Source of the DNA: Flavobacteriales bacterium
GTDB lineage: Bacteria > Bacteroidota > Bacteroidia > Flavobacteriales_D > Sanyastnellaceae
Direction of reading: 5' to 3'
Assembly: GCA_018402085.1 (NCBI GenBank)
Contig: JAGYJM010000002.1
Span: forward strand, 1,116,001-1,180,000
DNA length: 64,000 nt
Shown: in pieces, positions 18,164-28,300 of the stretch
How positions within the stretch are numbered: the first letter of the stretch is position 1
Layout: each line of letters opens with the position of its first letter
Made by a program: the position numbers and the translations under genes
The notes under the pieces: generated by a model
Database searches by the model: none
Seen by the model: only the letters and a program-made list of their open reading frames with translations
Told to the model about the DNA's origin: nothing

Positions 18164-19627
18164 TTAATTCTGCACTGGGATGCGCTCGAGGGTGTCAAGC
18201 AGGAACTTCCAGTATTTCTGCACCGAACTGATTTGTACACGCTCATCCGGACTGTGCGCCCCGCGGATGTTCGGGCCAAATGACACCATATCCATATCTG
18301 GATAATTAGTACCGAGAATACCGCATTCGAGTCCGGCATGACAAGCGAGTACATGCGGTTCTTCGCTGAACATCTCCCGGTAACGCTGCGCCATTAGTTC
18401 GACGATATCTGATTGCGGACGAGGCTGCCAACCGGGGTAATCACCTGAGAAGGTTACTGTCAGATCTGCGAGTCCGAAACAAGCTTCAAGTGCATTCTGG
18501 AGGTCTTCTTTTTCGGTATCCAGAGAGCTTCGTGTGAGGCACAAGATCGAGACTTCGCCATCTCCAACTTCAATACGGGCAATGTTATTAGAGGTTTGAA
18601 CGAGGTCTTCGATATCCGGACTGAGGCGGTAGATGCCATTGGGCGCTGTGTAGATTGCAGCAGTGAGTTTGTCCTGAAACTCTTCCTGCATCACCTTCGC
18701 AGGTACTTCTGCAGGCTCAAGAATAATTTTCAGGTCAGCATCGGTAATGGCGTATTCAGCGCGGATGACCCCCGTAAGATGTTCGATGTGCTTACTGAAA
18801 TGATCGTCCTGGCTTTCAGGTACGGCAAGAATTGCCGTCGATTCACGCGGAATGGCATTGCGAAGACCACCGCCTTCGATAGAGGCAATGCGCACTCCAT
18901 ATCGTTCATGGCTTCTCCACAGCAGGCGATTCATAAGCTTATTCGCATTACCGAGTCCTTTGTTGATGTCCATGCCTGAATGTCCGCCTGAAAGTCCTTT
19001 CACGGTCAGGCGCATACCGACCATGCCTGAAGCGGTCTCTTCCTCATCGTATGAGCCGTTAGCAGTGACGTCTATTCCACCGGCACAACCGATGGTGAGT
19101 TCGTCATCGTCTTCAGTGTCGAGGTTGAGCAGGATTTTTCCTTTCAGCCAGCCTCCCTGAAGGCCAAGTGCCCCTGTCATGCCGGTTTCTTCATCAATGG
19201 TGAATAGCGCATCAATCTGCGGGTGTGCGATGTCGTGTGATTCGAGAATGGCCATGATGCTGGCTACTCCGATACCGTTGTCAGCACCGAGCGTGGTACC
19301 TTCTGCCTTGACCCAATCGCCTTCAACCTTCATGCGGATGCCCTCAGTAAGAAAGTCAAATTCAGTATCATTATTTTTCTGGTGTACCATATCGAGATGG
19401 CTCTGCATCACAATAGGCGTGCGGTCTTCCATTCCGTCTGTAGCTGGTTTTCGAATGAGTACGTTGCCGACTTCATCCATTTCCGCAATCAGACCAATGG
19501 ATTCAGCAAAGGATTGCATAAAGGCGACAACGCGCTCTTCTTTTTTAGACGGACGCGGTACGGCGTTCAGGTCTGCAAAATTGCGCCAGAGCGCTTCGGG
19601 TTCGAGGTTGCGTACTTCCTTGCTCAT
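18164..19627 (-). CDS. pepD: Aminoacyl-histidine dipeptidase (M20 family)
   Basis: MQSHLDMVHQKN, EGTTLGADNGIGVA, TIDEETGMTGA, SGGHSGMDI; about 487 aa. Confidence 0.93.
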   Translation of the reverse strand: MSKEVRNLEPEALWRNFADLNAVPRPSKKEERVVAFMQSFAESIGLIAEMDEVGNVLIRKPATDGMEDRTPIVMQSHLDMVHQKNNDTEFDFLTEGIRMKVEGDWVKAEGTTLGADNGIGVASIMAILESHDIAHPQIDALFTIDEETGMTGALGLQGGWLKGKILLNLDTEDDDELTIGCAGGIDVTANGSYDEEETASGMVGMRLTVKGLSGGHSGMDINKGLGNANKLMNRLLWRSHERYGVRIASIEGGGLRNAIPRESTAILAVPESQDDHFSKHIEHLTGVIRAEYAITDADLKIILEPAEVPAKVMQEEFQDKLTAAIYTAPNGIYRLSPDIEDLVQTSNNIARIEVGDGEVSILCLTRSSLDTEKEDLQNALEACFGLADLTVTFSGDYPGWQPRPQSDIVELMAQRYREMFSEEPHVLACHAGLECGILGTNYPDMDMVSFGPNIRGAHSPDERVQISSVQKYWKFLLDTLERIPVQN

Positions 19628-19654
19628 GAGTTGCGGTTTTTAAGAGATGCGAAG

Positions 19655-22600
19655 TTACAAAAGCCCGGGTGGCACAACCTCAATCTTTTTATTCTGGCTG
19701 CGCGCACGGTAACGGTTGTCATACATTGCTTCAACAGCAGTCGCCGGAAGTATGAAGGTGCCTCCGAATGCCGCATTGAGCCGCACATGATAGGTGTAGG
19801 TTTCTCCATAACGCATGTCGAAATACGTCATGATGCGATCATCGCGAATATCACGGTAGGCGTATGGAGATTGCTCAAAAGCACTTGCTCCGGCAGTCAA
19901 CATGCGCTCGTTGAGGATTTCCCAGCCACCCGGAAACGCCTGCGTCAATGCAACGTTTTGAAGTTGTGTGTTGGGGGTTTTTAATCGAAGCTGAACCGTT
20001 GCTACAATATCTGTGCCCTGTTCAAGGCGATCAATATTGATTGGGTTACCGTTCAAGTCGGCGTAGCTGACTTGCATATCGATGCCTTGTTCTTCGGCGG
20101 GCTCCGTGCGCTCAAGCGGCTGTCCGGAGGCGGTTAAGAGCAGAAAGACTTCACTCGTACTCTGGTTCGTGAAATTGAGGGTGTTGCCTGACAGCTTAAA
20201 TTGAGTGATCGGTCGTTGAACAGCACCTGTAAATTGAATCGTTTGCTTGTTACGCCCGTTCAACGTGTATTCACCATTGAGTGGTGTTGCTTGGCGATTG
20301 TGGAGGAACTTACCAATGGCCATGAGCGCGAAGGCGGTCTCCTGGGTATTCAACCACTGCTGACGATTCAATTGTTCTCCAAGGTCTTTGACGATTTTTC
20401 CTGCGTTTTCACGATCACCTGCGACCGTGTAAGCAAGTGCCATTAGAGCTTGATCGCGGAAAAGCGACCCGAAAAAGGCACTCTGTCCGTTGTAAGCTTC
20501 AGCCTGAATAGACGCCCCTTCGAGCAAAGCATTGGCCGCATCTTTTCTACCGCTGAGCACATAGGCTCCGGCGAGGATGGTTCGAGTAGTGGCTGACAGG
20601 CCTTTTTCTTTGCGTAAGCGATTCATTGCGCCGAATTCGGCGCGGTCTGCTAAAGCAAGGGTGAACAAACGGTATGCCTGAGCCAGTGCGAATTTGTCGC
20701 CCGGATAGCGATCACGCATTGCTCTCCAGTTGCGGGCAGTGGCAGACTGATAGCTCAGCCATTGATTCAACATATCTTGCGGAACCGTATAGCCTTTTTC
20801 TTTGGCTTCAATCAAAAAGTGTCCGGCATAGCTGCTGGTCCAGTCGTTTACCGAACTACTCCCCGGCCAGTATGTGAAACCTCCGTTGGCTTGCTGAAAA
20901 GCACGAAGGCGATCGAGCGCCGCGTGAATGTGATCTCTTGATCGTTGTTCGTAAGTTTCACCTATGTCAACAGCATCGGCAAGGTAGAGCTGCGGAAAGG
21001 CCCGACTGAGGGTTTGTTCGAGGCATCCATGAGGATACTGAACGAGGTACTCGAGCCTTTCGCCGAGATTGAGTGGTGTAAAGTCGCTGACTTCCATTAC
21101 TACAGCATTGCTTCCTTCCATTCCCGGTAGGTCGAAGTCAATAGAGGTACTCTCACCAGCGGCAAGAACCCTAGTATAGCGCTGTGATACAGGAGGATTC
21201 GGATTGACCACCATCATGTCGATGCGATGTGACGAAGACTCACCACCACCTTGTGCACTCACCTCAATAGACGCGGCTCCTTCTTTTCCCGGGGCCTGTA
21301 GACGAAAGCGTGCAACTTCTTCTCCGGCTTTATTGAATCGGAGTTTCTTTGATGCAAGCCCTGTCACCTGAACACCGTTTGCCTTCACGCTGACCGTCAC
21401 TTCGCCGAGCTTATCTTCCATCGCAAACACATTTACAGGCAAGTCGATTTCTTCGCCCGGACTCAATGTCCTGGGAAGGGTGGCGAGCACCATTAATGGT
21501 TTACGCACCGGCACGGAAACCTGATCGGCACCATAGGCGTCTCCTTTGCGAGCGACGAGCATCACCCTGACCGAGCCCATATAGTTTGGCATGGTCAGTT
21601 GGTGCTTCGCTGAAGCTCCGGCCTTGAGGTTGAACGGGCCAATGAATTGAACCACTGGTTTAAAGCGATTTACCTCTTGGTCACCACTATCGCCTGCTTC
21701 ACCCCCTCCGATACTCAGCAACGGACGCATTTCACCGGCATAAGCACCGATGACTTCGTCATAAAGGTCCCACGAATGCACACCGAGTGCTTCGGGAGCA
21801 TAGAAATAACCGTGCGGGTCAGGTGTTTTGTAGCGGGTGAGCCCCAGAAGCCCTTCATCAACCACTGCCAGGGTATATGACATAGCTTGACCGTCAGCTT
21901 CACTCACAGTCACCGAGTATACAGACTCAGGCTCAATTTCTGCTGGGGTGCTCAGGCTTGGGCGGATTTTTGTGCGTGGGTCGTTAACGTTGATTCGTGT
22001 AATACCGTATAATCGAATCGGACTGTCATTAGCGGTTGTGGCATGGGGCTGTATCAGCGTCACAAAGGCAAATACGTTGGGGGCGTACTCTTCTTTGAGC
22101 TGCACTTCGACCTTATTTAATCCGGCGCGGGTATCGACCCATTGACTATGGAGCACACCACTGCCGTTTTCGATGGTAATGAGTGCCCGGGCATCTTGCG
22201 CACCCGGGAAGCTGAGCTCCGCTACTTCGGTCGGGAGGTAGCTCTCTTTGTCTGCGGCCACGGTCAACATCGTTTCACCTTCGGGGTTCTCACGCTGAGC
22301 CCGTCCGGCCCAACCGGGCCAGTCAATGTAGACGACTTTTCCGGTAGCATGACCGGTAGCGGGATCTTCAACCCGCACGAGGTAACGACCCCAGGCCGGG
22401 TAGTCGATGCGGAAAGTAAAAGAACCTCGTCCTTCGGTATTGGTAGAGGCGGTGCCTTCAAAGACAAGTGCAGCGCTTTGGTCACCGTCGTAGTCAACGC
22501 TTTCCGAAGCGTTCACATTCCACCACCAACGCCAGCTCAGTTTATGTATGCTGTACTTGAGGTTCTGTCTTTCTACCGGTCTGCCTTCTGCAGTGAGCGT

Positions 22601-25213
22601 AACCAGGTCTATTGTGTGGGTGGTATCAGTGAGGAGCATACCGCGTTTGGTATCCCCTTTTGGGGTGCGCAGTCCGACATAACCTGGGTAGGGGGAAAAC
22701 GGTATGGAGAAATGATCAATTGAGAAATCCCCGCCTTGTTCAAATACACGCGTATCAAAGGTTGCGCGAAGCATTCCGGGAGCACGCTCAGGCTGAGGAG
22801 CATCGAAACGAATAGTTGCATCACCTTCTGAATTGATGCGTCCGTCAAAGATCATCACCGGAGTCGATTCCAGCTCTGCCGAAGGGTCATCAAACTGGTA
22901 GGCGCTGTAGCCTTTGAATGTGGTGGTCATGGGGCGTAGTGCCATTTCAACTTTGGCTTCCAGGTTTTTCGCAGGAGCGCCATGAAGCCACTCTGCATGA
23001 AGCTGACCCGAAACGCTTCGGTCTTGCACATCAATCTTATCACCAAAGTCAAGGTCGATACGAAGTCTGTTGGGCTTTATGTTTTCTACCCGCAGAGACT
23101 TTGTAAACACGGCATTTCCAATACGCACATTGGCGTTCCAGCGCCCCGTAGGTGCATCTTTAGCAGTGGTAACTTCCCATGCGAGATGGCGATCTTCATC
23201 GAGGCTTCTGGTTTCTCTGATGACCGGATTACCGCGTGCATCGTTCACCTCCAAAACAACAGGGTGTCTGGCCGGCAATTGTTTCGCCGCATCCTCAAGC
23301 ATGAATGAAAGAAAAAGGGTGTCACCCGGACGCCATACGCCGCGCTCCCCGTAAATGAAGCCTTTCATTCCCTCTTCGGTTTTTGTTCCGCTCACGTCAA
23401 AGCGCGACATAGAAAGGCTCAGGTTGGGATGCAGCTTAAGGTAGCTCTTTTCATTTTTCAGCCCGGCAGAGACGATAAAAGGTTGCTTATCGGCGCAGTT
23501 TACAGTGAGGTAGCCTGAGGCATCGGTCAGCCCTGAACCCAGAACCCGCCCCTGGTAGTCTTCTACTTCTATGGAGACACCGGTGAGTGGTTCGGTAGAT
23601 ACGAGATCATTGGCCCATACGTGTAGGCGCCCGTCACCGCCTTTTTTTGCGGTGAGGGCAATGTCAGTTATCAGCACATTGCGCATTGCAAACTTTCCGC
23701 TTCGGTAATAACTACTGTGGCAGGGATTATCACGTTCATACCAGTCGTAATCATTCCAATTGGTATCCCAGGCGGAATAATAATAGCTGTCGAAATAATC
23801 CCAGAAAGAGCGTTCTTCCTCACCAAATGAATCCCAGTCGTCAGTTTCGGGCGTTGTGCGCGTGTCGTCATCCTGCGCTTCTGCGCAGGGATAGAGCGAC
23901 TGGTGTTTCCGAAAGCCAATCTCAAGGCGATAAATTGCGCCCGGTTCAAGCGATGTGAGATCACTGAGGTCAAGGTAGAAGCGATTCCAACCCCCGAGAT
24001 CGAGCCCGCGCCCTGTCAGGTCAATCGTCTTTCTGCGAACGATGCGTCCTACACGCTTAAGCTGCTCGCTGCCGGAGAGGTCATTGACCTGAAGAAACTG
24101 TCGTATATTTTTCTCGAAGACCTGAATAACACGCACGTCAACAGCGCTGAGGTTGACGGCTTCAAAGGCCACCGAGCTCTCATTATTGCCGGGAAGAATG
24201 GTTCGCGCTTCACCGGGGAAACGCACCGCAGGTTTGAGGCTTTCAAAATTGAGCTGTACGCTGAAGGGGGGCTGCAGCTTGTAACCTGCATAACTTTCAA
24301 GCTGTGATGCAATTTCAACAGATGTTTGTCCTTGCATCCTGTAGGCCGTATAAATCCTGACCTCATTAGAGCTGTGCTCTACCCTGAGCGGTGCTTCACC
24401 TCCGATCGTAAAAAGGCCCTCGAGGTCTGTGCCCTCAGCGATGGGATCGGAGAAAAGGAGTTTAATGTGCTGGTCAGGCTGCTGCACAATTTCATAGTTG
24501 ATGACCGAAAACTCATAGAGCCCGGCAATGCGCTGTGAAGTACTGCCTGACAATTCACGGTCACCATTTTGAAGGGTCCAGTTGAGCATAACGGCAGAGC
24601 TGTCTTCTCCGCGCGAAACGCTATCAATTACAAATGAAAAGGCAGAAGTCGTCTTTTGCTGCCAGCTCAACGCCAGCTCACGTCCGCTTTGAAAAGCTGC
24701 GAAATCGGCCTGGAGTTCATCGAGTGTAACGATGTCAGAGGTATTCACTACGCCGCGAACCATCTGCAATGTGGGCGTTTTACTCTCATAAGCCTCCACA
24801 CCTGTGAAGGTGGCGGTATACCCTTGATCATAGGTGCGCCAGCCAAAGCGAAACTCACTCAATTCACCTGTGGCCAACGTCATCTCGCTGAGCCGCAGGG
24901 TCGCTTTGTATTCAGACGATGACGGTAGGTATTCATTTGGAATAAACTCAAGTACATTGTTTGAAGACCATCTCAACTCACCGTCAACGGCAGGTTGCAC
25001 AGAGAACCAATCAGCGCTGACTTTCTCATGAATGCCTGGCTTGAGTTGATCATCATTAAAGACTATTTTGATGGCCTCACCTCTTGACAGGTGACCGGCA
25101 CTGTATGCTTTGATGTAATTGCTATATGCGCTGTCAGGAGATGGAAGCTTGTCTTCATTGCTGCACGAATGAATCAACGTTGCAACAAGAGAGAGAAAAA
25201 AGATACGGTACAT
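19655..25213 (-). CDS. Bacterial alpha-2-macroglobulin family lipoprotein with intact thioester motif
   Basis: Lipobox LIHSCSNED from ATG at 25213; MG domains (FIYGERGVWRPGDTLFLSFML); thioester YPHGCLEQTLSRAFPQLYL. Confidence 0.93.
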   Translation of the reverse strand: MYRIFFLSLVATLIHSCSNEDKLPSPDSAYSNYIKAYSAGHLSRGEAIKIVFNDDQLKPGIHEKVSADWFSVQPAVDGELRWSSNNVLEFIPNEYLPSSSEYKATLRLSEMTLATGELSEFRFGWRTYDQGYTATFTGVEAYESKTPTLQMVRGVVNTSDIVTLDELQADFAAFQSGRELALSWQQKTTSAFSFVIDSVSRGEDSSAVMLNWTLQNGDRELSGSTSQRIAGLYEFSVINYEIVQQPDQHIKLLFSDPIAEGTDLEGLFTIGGEAPLRVEHSSNEVRIYTAYRMQGQTSVEIASQLESYAGYKLQPPFSVQLNFESLKPAVRFPGEARTILPGNNESSVAFEAVNLSAVDVRVIQVFEKNIRQFLQVNDLSGSEQLKRVGRIVRRKTIDLTGRGLDLGGWNRFYLDLSDLTSLEPGAIYRLEIGFRKHQSLYPCAEAQDDDTRTTPETDDWDSFGEEERSFWDYFDSYYYSAWDTNWNDYDWYERDNPCHSSYYRSGKFAMRNVLITDIALTAKKGGDGRLHVWANDLVSTEPLTGVSIEVEDYQGRVLGSGLTDASGYLTVNCADKQPFIVSAGLKNEKSYLKLHPNLSLSMSRFDVSGTKTEEGMKGFIYGERGVWRPGDTLFLSFMLEDAAKQLPARHPVVLEVNDARGNPVIRETRSLDEDRHLAWEVTTAKDAPTGRWNANVRIGNAVFTKSLRVENIKPNRLRIDLDFGDKIDVQDRSVSGQLHAEWLHGAPAKNLEAKVEMALRPMTTTFKGYSAYQFDDPSAELESTPVMIFDGRINSEGDATIRFDAPQPERAPGMLRATFDTRVFEQGGDFSIDHFSIPFSPYPGYVGLRTPKGDTKRGMLLTDTTHTIDLVTLTAEGRPVERQNLKYSIHKLSWRWWWNVNASESVDYDGDQSAALVFEGTASTNTEGRGSFTFRIDYPAWGRYLVRVEDPATGHATGKVVYIDWPGWAGRAQRENPEGETMLTVAADKESYLPTEVAELSFPGAQDARALITIENGSGVLHSQWVDTRAGLNKVEVQLKEEYAPNVFAFVTLIQPHATTANDSPIRLYGITRINVNDPRTKIRPSLSTPAEIEPESVYSVTVSEADGQAMSYTLAVVDEGLLGLTRYKTPDPHGYFYAPEALGVHSWDLYDEVIGAYAGEMRPLLSIGGGEAGDSGDQEVNRFKPVVQFIGPFNLKAGASAKHQLTMPNYMGSVRVMLVARKGDAYGADQVSVPVRKPLMVLATLPRTLSPGEEIDLPVNVFAMEDKLGEVTVSVKANGVQVTGLASKKLRFNKAGEEVARFRLQAPGKEGAASIEVSAQGGGESSSHRIDMMVVNPNPPVSQRYTRVLAAGESTSIDFDLPGMEGSNAVVMEVSDFTPLNLGERLEYLVQYPHGCLEQTLSRAFPQLYLADAVDIGETYEQRSRDHIHAALDRLRAFQQANGGFTYWPGSSSVNDWTSSYAGHFLIEAKEKGYTVPQDMLNQWLSYQSATARNWRAMRDRYPGDKFALAQAYRLFTLALADRAEFGAMNRLRKEKGLSATTRTILAGAYVLSGRKDAANALLEGASIQAEAYNGQSAFFGSLFRDQALMALAYTVAGDRENAGKIVKDLGEQLNRQQWLNTQETAFALMAIGKFLHNRQATPLNGEYTLNGRNKQTIQFTGAVQRPITQFKLSGNTLNFTNQSTSEVFLLLTASGQPLERTEPAEEQGIDMQVSYADLNGNPINIDRLEQGTDIVATVQLRLKTPNTQLQNVALTQAFPGGWEILNERMLTAGASAFEQSPYAYRDIRDDRIMTYFDMRYGETYTYHVRLNAAFGGTFILPATAVEAMYDNRYRARSQNKKIEVVPPGLL
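23869..23888 (-). repeat. GATG-tailed hairpin element (copy 10, in alpha-2-macroglobulin CDS)
   Basis: Plus: CATC-CTGCGC-TTCT-GCGCAG; CDS reads PCAEAQDD. Confidence 0.85.
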
Positions 25214-25251
25214 GGGCTTACAGAGTTCGTGTGATGTAACAACGACAAGAT

Positions 25252-25283
25252 CAAAAAAAAAGCCTGTCATTGACAGGCTTTCT
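25252..25283 (-). terminator. Intrinsic terminator after the reprolysin-like gene
   Basis: Minus strand: AAGCCTGTCAATGACAGGCTT followed by a long T-run. Confidence 0.85.
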
Positions 25284-25300
25284 TGATAAGAAGATATAAA

Positions 25301-28300
25301 TCAGTTACACGACGTTCCGAAGAGGCCGAAGAATACCAAAGCGTCAGCGCTATTCGTGACGCCGTCGCCATTCAAGTCAACGGTACACGCATTGCTGCAT
25401 CCAACCTCACCCAGGAGAATGAGTAGGTCGCCAACATTGATCTGACCATCGCTGTTGAAGTCTCCGGCGCAAAGAGCTTCTTCATCAGGATCGACTACTC
25501 CGTTGCAATCGTTGTCAAGGCCTTCAGCAGTTCCAGGAGCTCCCGGATAAACTTCATTATTGGCATCATCGCAATCGGTATTGTCTTGCACAAATCCGGC
25601 TTGAGGAGCGCAGAGATTTACAGGAGCTCCAGCGCCAAATCCGTCTCCGTCGTTGTCCGCGTAGTAGGTCTGCGCGAAAGCGCAGGATGCGTCGTCGCAC
25701 TGAGCCGCAGGGTCAAAGTTGCATGCTGCAGGATCGGTACAACCGTCAGGCAGGATACACGATCCGTTGTCGCATTGTGCCGCAGGGTCAAAGTTGCATG
25801 CTGCGGGATCGGTACAACCGTCAGGCAGGATACACGATCCGTTGTCGCACTGAGCCGCAGGGTCAAAGTTGCATGCTGCGGGATCGGTACAACCGTCAGG
25901 CAGGATACACGATCCGTTGTCGCACTGAGCCGCAGGGTCAAAGTTGCATGCTGCAGGATCGGTACAACCGTCAGGCAGGATACACGAGCCGTTGTCGCAC
26001 TGAGCCGCAGGGTCAAAGTTGCATGCTGCAGGATCGGTACAACCGTCAGGCAGGATACACGAGCCGTTGTCTTGCGTGGCTGCCGGATCAAAGTTGCAAG
26101 CTGTAGGATCTGTGCATCCGGGAATGAGATCTTCGATGCACAGACCGGTGAAGGTGAGTGTGAGATCATACCCTGCACCTCCTGAGCTGGCCCAACCGTT
26201 GAGGATGGTAATGTCCCAGTCGCCCGTACCGGTCAGTCCGGTTCCACTCAGGTCGATGGTTGCATTGTAAAGCCCACTTGTGCTCTGTTGCCATCCGGCA
26301 GGGTAGATATTCACGTCTCCGAGCTGGGTGCAACCTGCGGTTACATTAAACCCTCCGAATTCGAAGCACACCCCATTCGGATCCGTTATGGCCACAACGA
26401 GGTCACCGGCCCAGCTGCCATCGCCGGCCACGTTGGTCCAGTTAAGCTCCAGATCAACGGATGTAGGTGTTCCACCTCCTGATACGATGCTGTTAGCCGA
26501 TGCACTGCTATTCAAGGTAGCCGTGATGTTGGTAACTGCGTTGCAGTCGCAATCAAATCCGGCAGGAGGGAAGGTGCATGAACCGTCATTACAGGTTGCA
26601 TCGGGATCAAAGTTGCATGCTGCAGGGTCGGTACACCCATCCGGGACGACACAAGAGCCGTCGTCGCATGTCGCCGCGGGATCGAAGTTGCAGGCTTCAG
26701 GATCAGTACAGCCGTCAGGGAGAATGCACGAACCATTGTCGCAACCGGCAGCCGCATCAAAGTTACAAGCTGCAGGGTTGGTGCAACCAGGGAAGGTGCA
26801 CGTGCCATCATTGATGGTGGCGTCAGGGTCAAAGTTGCATGCCGCCGGATCGGTGCAGCCCGGAGTTCCGTCGCCAACGCAGAAGCTTTCAATGATCTGA
26901 TTTCCATAGTCGGGATTCGCCATTTGAACAAGCACGTTTCCGAATGGATCTACGACGGAATAATCGCCGTCAACACCGCAAGAACCATACTGAGAACCAA
27001 ATACACCATCACCAAAACTGTCGTTAATGGTCAAGGTGTAGCATCCTGCCGACAGGCAGTAAGTATTCACATTGGTCGATTGGTCAGCATAGGTATTGAC
27101 ACCCACGTTATCAATAACATTTCCAAGGTCATCAGCGAGTGTCCAGCTAACCTCTTCACCCCAACAATCGGTCACAAATGTGAAGGTTACCTGACTGCCG
27201 CCTGATGTCAGACTAAAGCCTGAACTGCCGCTATTATTCGTTGGGTTTTCATCCGCAGAACCATTGGGGTTCTGTAGTTCAACATTAAAGGTATAGCTGC
27301 CTGACGCCAGTGCGATATCCGGTAGCGCAACGCTTTCAGATTCGCCGGTGAGCAGTGAGCCTGTCCAGTTGAATGTTTGAGGAGAGCCACCATCAATGTC
27401 GTACACGATGTCAAAACTTGTGAGGGTGTTGTTTCCGAAGTTCGCAATCGTAACTTCCGGCGTAACGGCATCTGCACAGATGTCACCGCCGGGAGCTTCA
27501 ATGTTCAGAATACCCGCGTCAAGGTTATTCACACCGACTGCAGGTCCGATGGTGAAGTTTTGATTGCTGATATCAAAGAAAATGTTTCCGTCGCCTTTTA
27601 CTTTAATACGCGCAGTGGTGGTTTCACCTGCAGGAATCAAGACCACTTCAGAACCGTCATTCGGTGTATTGGCAAGCAATAGGGTAGGGTAAGTGAGACC
27701 GCCATCGGTTGACAGGTAGATATCGACAGCAGCGCAGTTCACGGGCGCAGCGTCGGTATTGGCCACATCCCAGGTGATGGTCTGAAAGCTGTTGCCCGGG
27801 AAAACCACCGCGGTATTGGGTGCGGTGACGACAAACGGACCTGCGAGATCTGTGACGTCGAATGATACCTGGTCATCCTGAACGCCGCCGCCTCCGGCAC
27901 TATTGTCGCGCACTGTGCAGCGAAAGGTCATGGAGCGCGCGTAGTCAGGCAGGAATTCACCAATGACGGTGGTATTGTTTACCAGGTCAGTGATGCGCGG
28001 AAATACACGCGTGGGGTTTTCAGTACTTGAAAAGCTCCTGAAGATGGGCTGTGTGCCTGACGGGTTGGTCAGGTTGTTGTCTCCGGCAGCAGTGGACGGC
28101 CCGAGGTCGTATTGCTCCCAGTTGTAGGTGAGCACATCAGGGTCGGGGTCAGATGCTGTTGCGGTCAGCTCAAAAGGCGTAGACAGCGGAATAACCCATC
28201 CACCCGTGCCTGCATCGACCGTGGGGACGTTGTTACCTGTGTTTGTGATGGTCGGACATGTATTGCCGGTTCCGTTCACTACAAAGTTGTGCATCTCGTT

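Noticed and set aside
25690-26115. Regularly spaced 75-bp repeats resembling a CRISPR-like array
   Set aside because: Units are contiguous in-frame protein repeats with no unique spacers; no cas genes in the window.
25586-26270. Plus-strand repetitive ORFs (25586..26185, 25687..26106) opposite the metalloprotease repeats
   Set aside because: Shadow translations of the GCTDPAACNFDP repeat region, not independent genes.
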